This document shows, piece by piece, positions 1 through 6,085 of a DNA stretch of 9,782 nt (positions are counted from its first letter, which is position 1; each line of letters opens with the position of its first letter). The stretch comes from an uncultured Clostridia bacterium (lineage in GTDB: Bacteria > Bacillota > Clostridia > Oscillospirales > Oscillospiraceae): positions 1 through 9,782 of the forward strand of contig CALEQS010000070.1 in NCBI GenBank assembly GCA_937907975.1. The letters are read 5' to 3'. The translations under genes were made by a program, and so were the position numbers. The notes under the pieces are model-generated. The model ran no database searches. It saw only the letters and a list, made by a program, of their open reading frames with translations, and was not told where the DNA came from.

Positions 1-720
1 CGTCCGGCTCTGGGCCACCACCTGAAGGGTATAGGCCACGCCGCTGGACAAAATGCCCGCATAGAGAATGGGCTGCCACGCGGAGACAATGGCGCTCACC
101 GCCGGCTTCTCCCAGATCAGCATCGGAATGCCGCACAGCACGCCGGCGGTCAGGAACTGAATGCAGCTGAGCATGACGCCATCCGCCTTGGGGGCAAAGT
201 GGTCAATGGCAAGGATGTGGAAGGAAAAGGCCAGTGCGCTGAGACACACCATAATGTCGCCGGTGCCCAGCGACGCGCCGCCGGACATACACAGCAGGTA
301 AAGGCCGACTACAGAAAGCCCCACACAGCCCCAGATCAGGCCCGGCACCTTCTTACGAAAGAACAATCCCAGGATCGGGACGATGACCACATAGAGGGCA
401 GTGATAAATCCCGCCTTGCTGACTGTGGTGTAGGCAATGCCGATCTGCTGGAGCGAGCTGGCCAAGCCCAGCAGGATTCCACAGACCACGCCGCCCTTCA
501 CCAGATCGCACCGTTGTGTGGAGTTCTCCGGCGCGTGGACAAACCCCAATCTCTTCAGCAGAAGGATGCAGGGGATCAGAAACACACCGCCCAGCAGGCT
601 GCGCACGCAGTTGAAGGTAAACGGGCCCACATAGTCCATGCCCACAGACTGGGCCACAAAGGCCGCGCCCCAGATGGCCGCCGTCAGCAGCAGCATGAGC
701 GGGCCGGAATATTTTTTCAT
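1..720 (-). CDS. DMT-superfamily (EamA-type) transporter, C-terminus cut by window edge
   Basis: The reverse complement of 720-1 is open for 240 codons without a stop, from an ATG at 720 to the left edge, so the 3' end is missing. The product is very hydrophobic, with about eight membrane segments visible (roughly residues 7-26, 34-55, 73-93, 98-121, 127-145, 153-172, 182-203, 216-235); EamA proteins usually have ten in about 300 residues. The first repeat has the family's look: AIWGAAFVAQ in helix 1, an Arg in FNCVRSLLGG of helix 2, and YTTVSKAGFITALYVVIVP leading into helix 4. Family members are inner-membrane drug/metabolite exporters or permeases; the substrate cannot be told from sequence. 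The ribosome binding site is weak (GGAAATGAG about ten bases upstream). It lies downstream of the ROK gene on the same strand but beyond a terminator and behind its own promoter, so regulation by that repressor is possible but not shown. Confidence 0.9.
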   Translation of the reverse strand, partial: MKKYSGPLMLLLTAAIWGAAFVAQSVGMDYVGPFTFNCVRSLLGGVFLIPCILLLKRLGFVHAPENSTQRCDLVKGGVVCGILLGLASSLQQIGIAYTTVSKAGFITALYVVIVPILGLFFRKKVPGLIWGCVGLSVVGLYLLCMSGGASLGTGDIMVCLSALAFSFHILAIDHFAPKADGVMLSCIQFLTAGVLCGIPMLIWEKPAVSAIVSAWQPILYAGILSSGVAYTLQVVAQSRT

Positions 721-754
721 TTTATTCACTCATTTCCGAATTATTATTCAAGAT

Positions 755-783
755 AGTATAACACATTAAAAGCAAAAAGTAAA
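755..783 (-). promoter_or_regulatory. Sigma-A-like promoter for the DMT transporter gene
   Basis: On the minus strand, TTTACT (783-778) and TATACT (760-755) are separated by 17 bases, matching four and five of six consensus positions. Transcription would start near 748, leaving a leader of about 28 bases before the ATG at 720. The site begins just past the T-tract of the ROK terminator, so the two genes are separate transcription units. Confidence 0.55.
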
Positions 784-796
784 AAAGCACATTGTA

Positions 797-841
797 CAAA
801 AAACAGCGCTCCTTTGCGGCCAAACCGCAAAAGAGCGCTGT
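797..841 (-). terminator. Intrinsic terminator of the ROK repressor gene
   Basis: Positions 803-811 (ACAGCGCTC) pair with 833-841. After one mismatch (812/832), 813-819 (TTTGCGG) pair with 825-831, leaving a five-base loop. Read on the minus strand, the 17-bp stem is followed at once by TTTTTG. It begins 20 bases after the ROK stop codon. The plus-strand side has no T-tract, so it works for the minus strand only. Confidence 0.92.
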
Positions 842-860
842 ATCATTCCAAAATGAAGCT

Positions 861-1985
861 TCAGATGGTATCCAGAAATTCTGCAATAAAGTGCAGAGCC
901 ACGCCTACGCAGCTGGTCCACTTGCGGTACTTGGAGCAGCGCAGGTAAGAGGCATCGGTATCGAACGAGGAGATGTCGATGACCCGGCGGCGCAGATCGT
1001 CCAGGTAGGGCTCGATGAACTGAGCCAGCACACCGCCCAGCACAATGTCGCAGTCCAGCACAATGTGGATATTATAGATGCCGATGGCCAGATGATTCAG
1101 ATAATCGTCCCAGAGCAGCTGATACTCCTTATTGCCCGCCTCCAGGCCAGTGAAGAAATCTTCACGGGTGATACCCAGATCATCACTGAACCGGGCGGTG
1201 GAGCAATAGGCCTCCAGGCAACCCCGCTTGCCGCAGCGGCACTCCCGGCCGCCGGGAACGAGGCACATATGGCCAAACTCGCCGGAGTGGAGGTGGCGGC
1301 CCATATAGTTCACGCCATCCAGCAGCACCGCGCCGCCCACGCCCTTCTGCACGGACAGGTAGACCATAGTGGAGTTGGCACTGTTGTTCCACCACTCGGC
1401 CACACCGCCGGCGTTGGCGTCGTTCTCGATAAAGCAGGGATAATTGATATACTTTTTCAGCAGTTCAACACTCATTTCGCGGGTGTTGACTGCCGGGGAC
1501 AGCTCCACCACACCCCGCTCATCATTCGGGATGCCGGGCAGGGCGATGCCCACGCCCAGCAGGCGCTCGCGGTCAATATGGTTGGCGGTCAAAAATTCCT
1601 CCAGGATCTGGCCCAGCTCCCGGCAGTAAGCCTCATCCCCGGTGAAAGGCTTGAACATCGCCTGATCGCACACCTGATGGGCGCGCAGATCAATGCAGGC
1701 AATGTGGATATGCCGGTTAGAAAGCATGATGCCGACAGAATACTTGAAATTGGCAGTCACGCCGATGGCCTTGGGCTTGCGGCCGCCAGTGGAGTCAAAG
1801 GTACCCTGCAGCTCCAGCAGGCCGGTGTCCAGCAGTTCCCGCAGATTCTGGCCCACTGTGGGCAGGCTGAGGGAAAGGTTCTGGGCCACATCCTGTTTGG
1901 AGACCGGGGTCTCAGAACTGTATATATAACGAAATACGCGATTGCGATTCTGACGGCGTAGCTCTGCGGTGTTATAAGAAACCAT
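861..1985 (-). CDS. ROK-family transcriptional regulator (NagC/XylR-like)
   Basis: A 374-residue protein with the two-part layout of ROK repressors. The N-terminal winged helix-turn-helix spans about residues 10-75 (VSKQDVAQNLSLSLPTVGQN as the helix-turn-helix, then a GGRKPKAIG wing-like stretch). The sugar-kinase-fold domain follows. It keeps the ROK zinc site (His239, then Cys249, Cys251 and Cys256 in ECRCGKRGCLE) and the ENDAN segment with Asp189 at the catalytic-base position of ROK kinases. The kinase phosphate-binding DxGxT near the start of that domain is replaced by VGIMLSN, which favours a sugar-sensing repressor and not a kinase. The ATG at 1985 is preferred over an in-frame GTG at 1994, because AAGGGAG (2000-1994) sits eight bases before the ATG but overlaps the GTG. 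Its leader carries two inverted repeats, so autoregulation is likely. The ligand is unknown and no sugar operon is adjacent. Confidence 0.93.
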   Translation of the reverse strand: MVSYNTAELRRQNRNRVFRYIYSSETPVSKQDVAQNLSLSLPTVGQNLRELLDTGLLELQGTFDSTGGRKPKAIGVTANFKYSVGIMLSNRHIHIACIDLRAHQVCDQAMFKPFTGDEAYCRELGQILEEFLTANHIDRERLLGVGIALPGIPNDERGVVELSPAVNTREMSVELLKKYINYPCFIENDANAGGVAEWWNNSANSTMVYLSVQKGVGGAVLLDGVNYMGRHLHSGEFGHMCLVPGGRECRCGKRGCLEAYCSTARFSDDLGITREDFFTGLEAGNKEYQLLWDDYLNHLAIGIYNIHIVLDCDIVLGGVLAQFIEPYLDDLRRRVIDISSFDTDASYLRCSKYRKWTSCVGVALHFIAEFLDTI

Positions 1986-2008
1986 GAGATACACTCCCTT
2001 TTCTCATT

Positions 2009-2024
2009 GATACTGAAACGTATC
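2009..2024. promoter_or_regulatory. Inverted repeat GATAC-N6-GTATC in the ROK leader, possible operator
   Basis: GATAC (2009-2013) and GTATC (2020-2024) form a perfect 5-bp dyad with six bases between. It lies 23-39 bases upstream of the ROK ATG, within the predicted untranslated leader. Such a site could bind the repressor or form a small hairpin; the short arms make chance possible. Confidence 0.35.
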
Positions 2025-2054
2025 GTCTCTCATCTCTCTATTTCACAAAGGACT

Positions 2055-2073
2055 TTTGGAAAAGCAATCCAAA
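2055..2073. promoter_or_regulatory. Inverted repeat TTTGGA-N7-TCCAAA near the ROK transcription start, candidate operator
   Basis: Perfect 6-bp arms (2055-2060 and 2068-2073) flank seven bases. The dyad ends nine bases downstream of the predicted ROK -10 box (2087-2082), covering the expected transcription start, a usual place for an autorepressor to bind. The size of about 19 bp fits one winged helix-turn-helix dimer. Binding by this ROK protein is inferred. Confidence 0.4.
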
Positions 2074-2081
2074 CTACTTTA

Positions 2082-2109
2082 ATCATATCACATTTTTCGC
2101 CGAATGCAA
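2082..2109 (-). promoter_or_regulatory. Probable promoter of the ROK gene
   Basis: On the minus strand, TTGCAT (2109-2104) and TATGAT (2087-2082) are 16 bases apart. The -10 box is good and the -35 box poor (three of six). Transcription would begin near 2075, giving a leader of about 90 bases that contains both inverted repeats. Confidence 0.4.
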
Positions 2110-2210
2110 CAAAATTTTAGGTAGAAAAGCGTTATTTTCCCCCTGTTTCTTTTCAAATCTCGTCCGTTTTTCCTAATTGTTGGATTATTGTCCGTTTCTT
2201 TGGTCCCGGA

Positions 2211-2240
2211 TTGGCGTGGCAGAGTGAGGTGTGTTATAAT
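2211..2240 (+). promoter_or_regulatory. recG promoter with extended -10
   Basis: TTGGCG (2211-2216) and a perfect TATAAT (2235-2240) are 18 bases apart, and the TG of TGT-TATAAT (2232-2233) gives an extended -10. Transcription would start near 2247, about 25 bases before the recG ATG. This placement means a coding start as far upstream as 2188 cannot be right. Confidence 0.7.
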
Positions 2241-2271
2241 AGAGAATATTTTCAAGGCAGGAGGTGAGCGC

Positions 2272-4329
2272 ATGACACAGGCGGAACAGAGCGTGACCAC
2301 ACTGAACGGCATCGGCGCAAAAAAGGCGGAAGCGCTGGCCAGACTCGGGCTGAATACCCTGGGTGATCTGGCCCGGTGGTACCCCCGCGCCTACGAGGAC
2401 CGCCGGAAGATCTGGCCCATCCGGCAGGCTCCCGAGGGGGAAAATGTCTGCATCTGTGCCATCGTGGCCCAGCCGCCGAGGACAAGTTATGTCCGCAAGG
2501 GTCTGAGCGTGACCCACGTCACTGTATTTGACGACTCCTCCTCCCTCGCTCTCACCTTCTTCAATCAGCCCTATCTATCCAAGCAGCTGCTGGTGGGACA
2601 GAGCTATGTGTTTTACGGCACACTGGAACTGAACGGCACCCGCCGGGGCATGGTCAACCCGGTCTTTGAGCAGGAAGGCAGTCACGCCAGCACCGGCCGC
2701 ATTGTGCCGGTCTATCCGCTGACTGCCGGCATCTCCTCCCGCCAGCTGGCCGGCTGGATCGCTCAGGCGTTAGAGGCAATGAGTGACACCATCCCGGACG
2801 ATCTGCCGCCGGAGCTGCGCCTTGCGCATCAGCTCCCGGCCCGGGACTGGGCCATCCGCACCGTGCACGCCCCCGCCTCCTTTGAGGAGCTGGAGCTGGC
2901 AAGGCGGCGGCTGGTGTTTGAGGAGCTTTTCTATCTCACGGCGGGACTCGCTCAGCTCCACCAGCGGCGGCAGGCCGGGGGGGGCTGTCTCTGCAAGGGG
3001 CTGCCTACCGACGACTTTACGCATCTGCTCCCCTACACCCTGACTCACGCCCAGCAGGCCGCGCTGGCCACCATTTTTGCCGACCTGTCCTCCGGAAAGC
3101 CGATGAACCGGCTCCTGCAGGGCGATGTGGGCAGCGGCAAGACCGTGGTCGCCGCCGGCGCCGTCTGGCTAGCCGCTCGGAGTGGCTGGCAGAGCGCACT
3201 TATGGCCCCCACGGAAATTCTGGCTGAACAGCACTATCAAACTCTCTCCGCCCTGTTCGAGGGCACCGGTATCCGGGTGGGACTGCTCACCGGCAGTATG
3301 AAGGCCCGGAAAAAGCGGGACATCCGGGAACGGCTGGAGCTGGGTATGCTGGATCTGGTAGTGGGCACCCACGCCCTGCTCAGCACCGGGGTGGAATTCG
3401 CCAGGCTGGGGCTGGTCATCACCGATGAACAGCACCGTTTTGGCGTCACCCAGCGCTCCGCGCTGTCCGCCAAGGGGATGCGCCCCCATGTGCTGGTCAT
3501 GTCCGCCACCCCGATCCCCCGGACGCTGGCCCTCATCATCTACGGCGATCTGGACATCTCTATTATGAACGAGCGCCCGCCCGGGCGGCAGGAGGTGGAC
3601 ACCTTCCTGATCGGTGAGGACAAGCGGGAGCGGATGCAGGGCTTTATCCGCAGGCAGGTGCAGGAGGGTCATCAGGCCTATATCGTCTGCCCCGCCGTGG
3701 AGGAAAGCGAGATGGAGGGTGCGGCGGAGCTGAAAAACGTCACCGCCTACGCAAAGCAGCTGCAAACAGAGGTATTCCCCGACCTGCGCATCGGGCTGGT
3801 GCACGGCAAACTCAACGCCAAGGCAAAAGAGGCTGCCATGGCCGCCTTCTCAGCCGGGGAGACCGATATTCTGGTCGCCACCACGGTGATCGAGGTGGGC
3901 GTGGACGTGCCCAACGCCACGCTGATGGTCATAGAAAATGCTGACCGGTTTGGCCTCTCCCAACTCCACCAGCTCCGGGGCCGGGTGGGCCGGGGCAGGG
4001 CAAAGTCCTACTGCGTGCTGCTCTCCGCCAGCCGCTCCACCGAAACCCGCCAGCGGCTGAAGGCGCTGTGCGCCACCAACGACGGTTTCAAAATCGCAGA
4101 AAAGGACCTGGAGCTGCGCGGCCCCGGCGACTTCTTCGGCTCCCGCCAGCACGGTCTGCCTCAGCTTCAGGTGGCAGATCTGGCCGGGGACACCCGGGTG
4201 CTGGCCGAGGCAAAGGAGGCGGCAGAGACTCTGCTGGCCGACGATCCGGAGCTGGAAAAGCCGGAAAATCAGCCGGTGCTGAAGCATATCCGCACACTGT
4301 TCGAGGAAAACCCGGACATTTTCAATTAA
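2272..4329 (+). CDS. recG: ATP-dependent DNA helicase RecG
   Basis: A 685-residue protein, close to the usual RecG length of about 690. RecG is a cytoplasmic superfamily 2 translocase that reverses stalled replication forks and branch-migrates Holliday junctions and R-loops. The N-terminal part (through about residue 240) starts with a helix-hairpin-helix-like LNGIGAKKAEALARLG and continues into the wedge (OB) domain. Helicase motifs follow in order: Walker A GDVGSGKT (284-291), PTEILAEQH, DEQH box (385-388, in DEQHRFGVTQR), SATPIPRTLA (from 411), and QLHQLRGRVGRGRA (564-576). The TRG-type translocation segment LRGPGDFFGSRQHG begins at 615. The ATG at 2272 is set by AGGAGGTGA (2259-2267), seven bases upstream, and by the promoter position; longer reading frames begin inside the promoter. 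It is divergent from the ROK gene and 36 bases before the next gene. Nothing appears missing. Confidence 0.98.
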   Translation: MTQAEQSVTTLNGIGAKKAEALARLGLNTLGDLARWYPRAYEDRRKIWPIRQAPEGENVCICAIVAQPPRTSYVRKGLSVTHVTVFDDSSSLALTFFNQPYLSKQLLVGQSYVFYGTLELNGTRRGMVNPVFEQEGSHASTGRIVPVYPLTAGISSRQLAGWIAQALEAMSDTIPDDLPPELRLAHQLPARDWAIRTVHAPASFEELELARRRLVFEELFYLTAGLAQLHQRRQAGGGCLCKGLPTDDFTHLLPYTLTHAQQAALATIFADLSSGKPMNRLLQGDVGSGKTVVAAGAVWLAARSGWQSALMAPTEILAEQHYQTLSALFEGTGIRVGLLTGSMKARKKRDIRERLELGMLDLVVGTHALLSTGVEFARLGLVITDEQHRFGVTQRSALSAKGMRPHVLVMSATPIPRTLALIIYGDLDISIMNERPPGRQEVDTFLIGEDKRERMQGFIRRQVQEGHQAYIVCPAVEESEMEGAAELKNVTAYAKQLQTEVFPDLRIGLVHGKLNAKAKEAAMAAFSAGETDILVATTVIEVGVDVPNATLMVIENADRFGLSQLHQLRGRVGRGRAKSYCVLLSASRSTETRQRLKALCATNDGFKIAEKDLELRGPGDFFGSRQHGLPQLQVADLAGDTRVLAEAKEAAETLLADDPELEKPENQPVLKHIRTLFEENPDIFN

Positions 4330-4348
4330 GTGACACTGCAACTATAAT
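4319..4348 (+). promoter_or_regulatory. Possible promoter for the C_GCAxxG_C_C gene, overlapping the recG stop
   Basis: TTTTCA (4319-4324) and a perfect TATAAT (4343-4348) are 18 bases apart. The -35 overlaps the last codons of recG. If active, the start would be near 4355, inside or next to the ribosome binding site, giving a very short leader; the gene may mainly be read through from recG. Confidence 0.35.
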
Positions 4349-4365
4349 ATAAAGGAGAATGCACC

Positions 4366-4761
4366 ATGGAAAACAAATACCTTGACCGGGCCAAAGCCCT
4401 GCGGGAGGACCCAAATGTCCACTATAACTGCGCCCAGGCTGTGACCGCCTCCTTCGCCGAGGAGTGCGGTCTGACCCGGGAGCAGGCGGTCAAGCTGGGG
4501 GCCCACTTCGGCAGCGGCATGAAAATGGCCGCCACCTGCGGCGCCATCACCGGTGCGCTGATGGTCATTGGCCTGCTGGGCGGCGGCGACGAGGAATATC
4601 GGGCCTTTATGACCGCCATGAAGCAGAACCACGAGGGCATGACCGACTGCGGTGATCTGCTGAAAAAGAACGCCGAGCTGGGCCGGGCAAAAAAGCCCCA
4701 CTGCGACGGCATGGCCTACGAGGCCGTTGAAAACGTGGTCAAAGTGATGAAGCTATGTTAA
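4366..4761 (+). CDS. C_GCAxxG_C_C family putative redox protein
   Basis: A 131-residue protein of the C_GCAxxG_C_C family (TIGR01909 / PF09719), matching the family's usual length of about 140. It has the defining CGAxxG motif as CGAITG (58-63), preceded by FGSGM (48-52), and the other typical cysteines: Cys22 in NCAQAV, Cys95 in TDCGDLL and Cys113 in PHCDGM. Extra cysteines lie at 34 and at the very C-terminus (131). There is no signal peptide, so it should be cytoplasmic. The family is considered redox-active from its conserved cysteines; no reaction has been firmly assigned to my knowledge. The ATG is well set by AAAGGAG (4351-4357) eight bases upstream. It follows recG by 36 bases and is probably at least partly co-transcribed with it, though a functional link to RecG is not implied. 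It is followed by an inverted repeat and a terminator. Confidence 0.9.
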   Translation: MENKYLDRAKALREDPNVHYNCAQAVTASFAEECGLTREQAVKLGAHFGSGMKMAATCGAITGALMVIGLLGGGDEEYRAFMTAMKQNHEGMTDCGDLLKKNAELGRAKKPHCDGMAYEAVENVVKVMKLC

Positions 4762-4764
4762 ATC

Positions 4765-4790
4765 TCACAGAAATGCAGGCATTTCTGTGA
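4765..4790. repeat. Perfect 12-bp inverted repeat just after the redox protein gene
   Basis: TCACAGAAATGC (4765-4776) and GCATTTCTGTGA (4779-4790) are perfect reverse complements with two bases between, so RNA would form an 11-bp stem with a CAGG tetraloop. It begins three bases after the stop codon. Neither strand has a T-tract after it, so it is not a standard intrinsic terminator. It may protect the 3' end of the mRNA or be a protein-binding dyad. Confidence 0.75.
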
Positions 4791-4821
4791 AAACACGTTC
4801 CGAGTTTCTCAATACGCACAA

Positions 4822-4859
4822 GCGGGCAGTCCACCTGATGAACTGCCCGCTTCTCTTTT
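4822..4859 (+). terminator. Intrinsic terminator for recG and the redox protein gene
   Basis: GCGGGCAGT (4822-4830) pairs with ACTGCCCGC (4842-4850) around an 11-base loop, followed by TTCTCTTTT. It sits in the convergent gap, ten bases from the stop codon of the M20D gene on the other strand. Read on the minus strand the same stem is followed by TTGTGCGTATT, so termination of the M20D transcript here would be poor. Confidence 0.85.
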
Positions 4860-4860
4860 G

Positions 4861-5937
4861 TTAAATAAGTGCAGTAAACGCCGCGACCGCCGCCGGGATG
4901 ATACTATCGTTAAACTGATAATCCGGCGTGTGGAGTCCCGGCCGCTGCTCCCCCGCCCCGATACCGAAGAAGGCACCGGGGATTTTTTTCAGGTACCAGC
5001 CGAAATCCTCGCTCCAGCGCATGGGTTCTTTCAGCTCCTGCTGGGGCAGTCCCGCCTTTGTCCAGCGTGCCCGGGCATCGGCCAGCACGGCGCTGTCGCT
5101 GACGGTATCCGGAAAGGCGTCCCTGATCTCAAAGCGCACCTGCATCTGCTCCGCTGCGCACTCCCGCTCCAGCCGCGCACGCAGAAGGGACTCAAACCGC
5201 TCCAACGCCTCCAGACTGGTGGAGCGCAGGGTCAGGCAGAGTCTCCCGCTCCCAGCGGACACGCCGAAATTCTCCGCGCCCACCTCCAGCGCCACCACGG
5301 TGGACATAAGCAGGCCGTCAAACTCCGACCCCGCCGCTTCACGCCGCAGCTCCGGCAGGTCCAGCACTGCCCGGCTCAGCAGCTCGGCGGGATTTCTGCC
5401 CTGCTCCGGGTAGGCGGCATGAGACTGACTGCCCGTCACCTCGGCGATAAATCCCCGGGAAGCGCAGGCAAAAGTGCCCGGGCGGCTGAGGATCGTCCCC
5501 GCCGGGAAACCGGGCAGGTTGTGCAGGCCGTAGATGCGGTCAAGATGCAGGCTCTCCAGCGCCAGATCCCGCAGGGGCCTGGCCCCCTCGCCGGTCTCCT
5601 CGCTGTTCTGGAAAAGCAGTACCACGTTCTTTTCCGGCTTATGCTCCTCCAGCCAGAGCGCCAGCCCCGCCAGAATGGCGCTGTGACCGTCGTGGCCGCA
5701 GCCGTGATACGGGCCGTTTTCTCCGGGGATGGCGTCCACATCCGCCCGGAAGGCCACAGTCTCCGCCCCCGGCCGTCCGTGATAAAGGCAGATCATTCGG
5801 TTGTCATAACGCCGCAGCTCCAACGAGGTGTGAGAACACAGAAACTGCTCCAGCAGCGCCACCGAGTCCGTCTCCTGTCCGGAAAGCCGGGGCGTCTCAT
5901 GGAGCCGCGCGCGCAGGGCCTTGATCTCTTCCAGCAT
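4861..5937 (-). CDS. M20D-type metallo-amidohydrolase (N-acyl amino acid / peptide hydrolase)
   Basis: A 358-residue zinc (or other divalent metal) hydrolase of peptidase family M20, subfamily D, slightly shorter than the usual 370-400. The five expected metal ligands are present: Cys80 and His82 in GCGHDGH, Glu114 after the catalytic-position Glu113 in NSEETGEG, His139 in GLHNLPG, and His336 in LHTPDYQFND. The lid/dimerisation domain lies between (about 160-280), starting near GSQSHAAYPEQGRNP, where the His is typical of M20D. Relatives remove acyl groups from N-acyl amino acids, hippurate or auxin conjugates; the substrate here is unknown. There is no signal peptide. The ATG at 5937 is preferred over an in-frame GTG at 5946, because AAAGG (5951-5947) is eight bases from the ATG but touches the GTG. 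The gene is divergent from metY; a role in releasing a sulfur amino acid from an acylated form is speculation. Confidence 0.93.
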   Translation of the reverse strand: MLEEIKALRARLHETPRLSGQETDSVALLEQFLCSHTSLELRRYDNRMICLYHGRPGAETVAFRADVDAIPGENGPYHGCGHDGHSAILAGLALWLEEHKPEKNVVLLFQNSEETGEGARPLRDLALESLHLDRIYGLHNLPGFPAGTILSRPGTFACASRGFIAEVTGSQSHAAYPEQGRNPAELLSRAVLDLPELRREAAGSEFDGLLMSTVVALEVGAENFGVSAGSGRLCLTLRSTSLEALERFESLLRARLERECAAEQMQVRFEIRDAFPDTVSDSAVLADARARWTKAGLPQQELKEPMRWSEDFGWYLKKIPGAFFGIGAGEQRPGLHTPDYQFNDSIIPAAVAAFTALI

Positions 5938-5970
5938 ATCAATCACCTTTTCTCTGTAATGATTTAAATG

Positions 5971-5979
5971 ATTGTAGCA
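5971..5979 (-). promoter_or_regulatory. Extended -10 promoter element of the M20D gene
   Basis: On the minus strand the sequence is TGC-TACAAT (5979-5971), an extended -10 with five of six consensus bases, but no convincing -35 is seen at 16-18 bases. Two direct copies of AATGATT (5958-5964 and 5967-5973) overlap the -10 and the start region and could be a regulator site. Confidence 0.45.
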
Positions 5980-6014
5980 CTTTCTTGCATTTTGGAATAG
6001 CCCCCGCCAAAATT

Positions 6015-6025
6015 TATGCTATAAT
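6015..6025 (+). promoter_or_regulatory. Extended -10 promoter element of metY
   Basis: TATGCTATAAT contains a perfect TATAAT (6020-6025) with TG one base before it. No good -35 is found at normal spacing; TTGGAA (5992-5997) is 22 bases away. Transcription would begin near 6032, giving a leader of about 54 bases. That leader is too short for an S-box riboswitch and contains only a weak AACCC/GGGTT dyad (6026-6045). Confidence 0.6.
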
Positions 6026-6085
6026 AACCCTATTACCACCGGGTTTAGCGGAATTTAATGTTGAAAATATAAGGAGTGTTTTCCC

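Noticed and set aside
723..734. Tiny upstream frame ATG-AGT-GAA-TAA just before the transporter start (minus strand)
   Set aside because: Four codons with no separate ribosome binding site; in an AT-rich leader this is expected by chance.
199..756. A 185-codon plus-strand frame in the left 750 bases
   Set aside because: It is antisense to the EamA transporter, whose reverse-strand translation has regular membrane segments and family motifs; the plus-strand product is hydrophilic, Gln/His-rich and unrecognisable.
792..1961. A 389-codon plus-strand frame opposite the ROK gene, and a 369-codon one opposite the M20D gene (4858-5967)
   Set aside because: No ribosome binding site or family resemblance; the first starts at a non-canonical position inside the ROK terminator region. 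They are shadows of the real minus-strand genes.
2188..2271. N-terminal extension of RecG upstream of 2272
   Set aside because: The extra 28 codons would be read through the -35/-10 promoter and the AGGAGG site, and RecG family homology starts at the downstream Met.
6026..6085. S-box (SAM) or other methionine riboswitch in the metY leader
   Set aside because: The predicted leader is only about 54 bases, has no conserved S-box core and no terminator hairpin.
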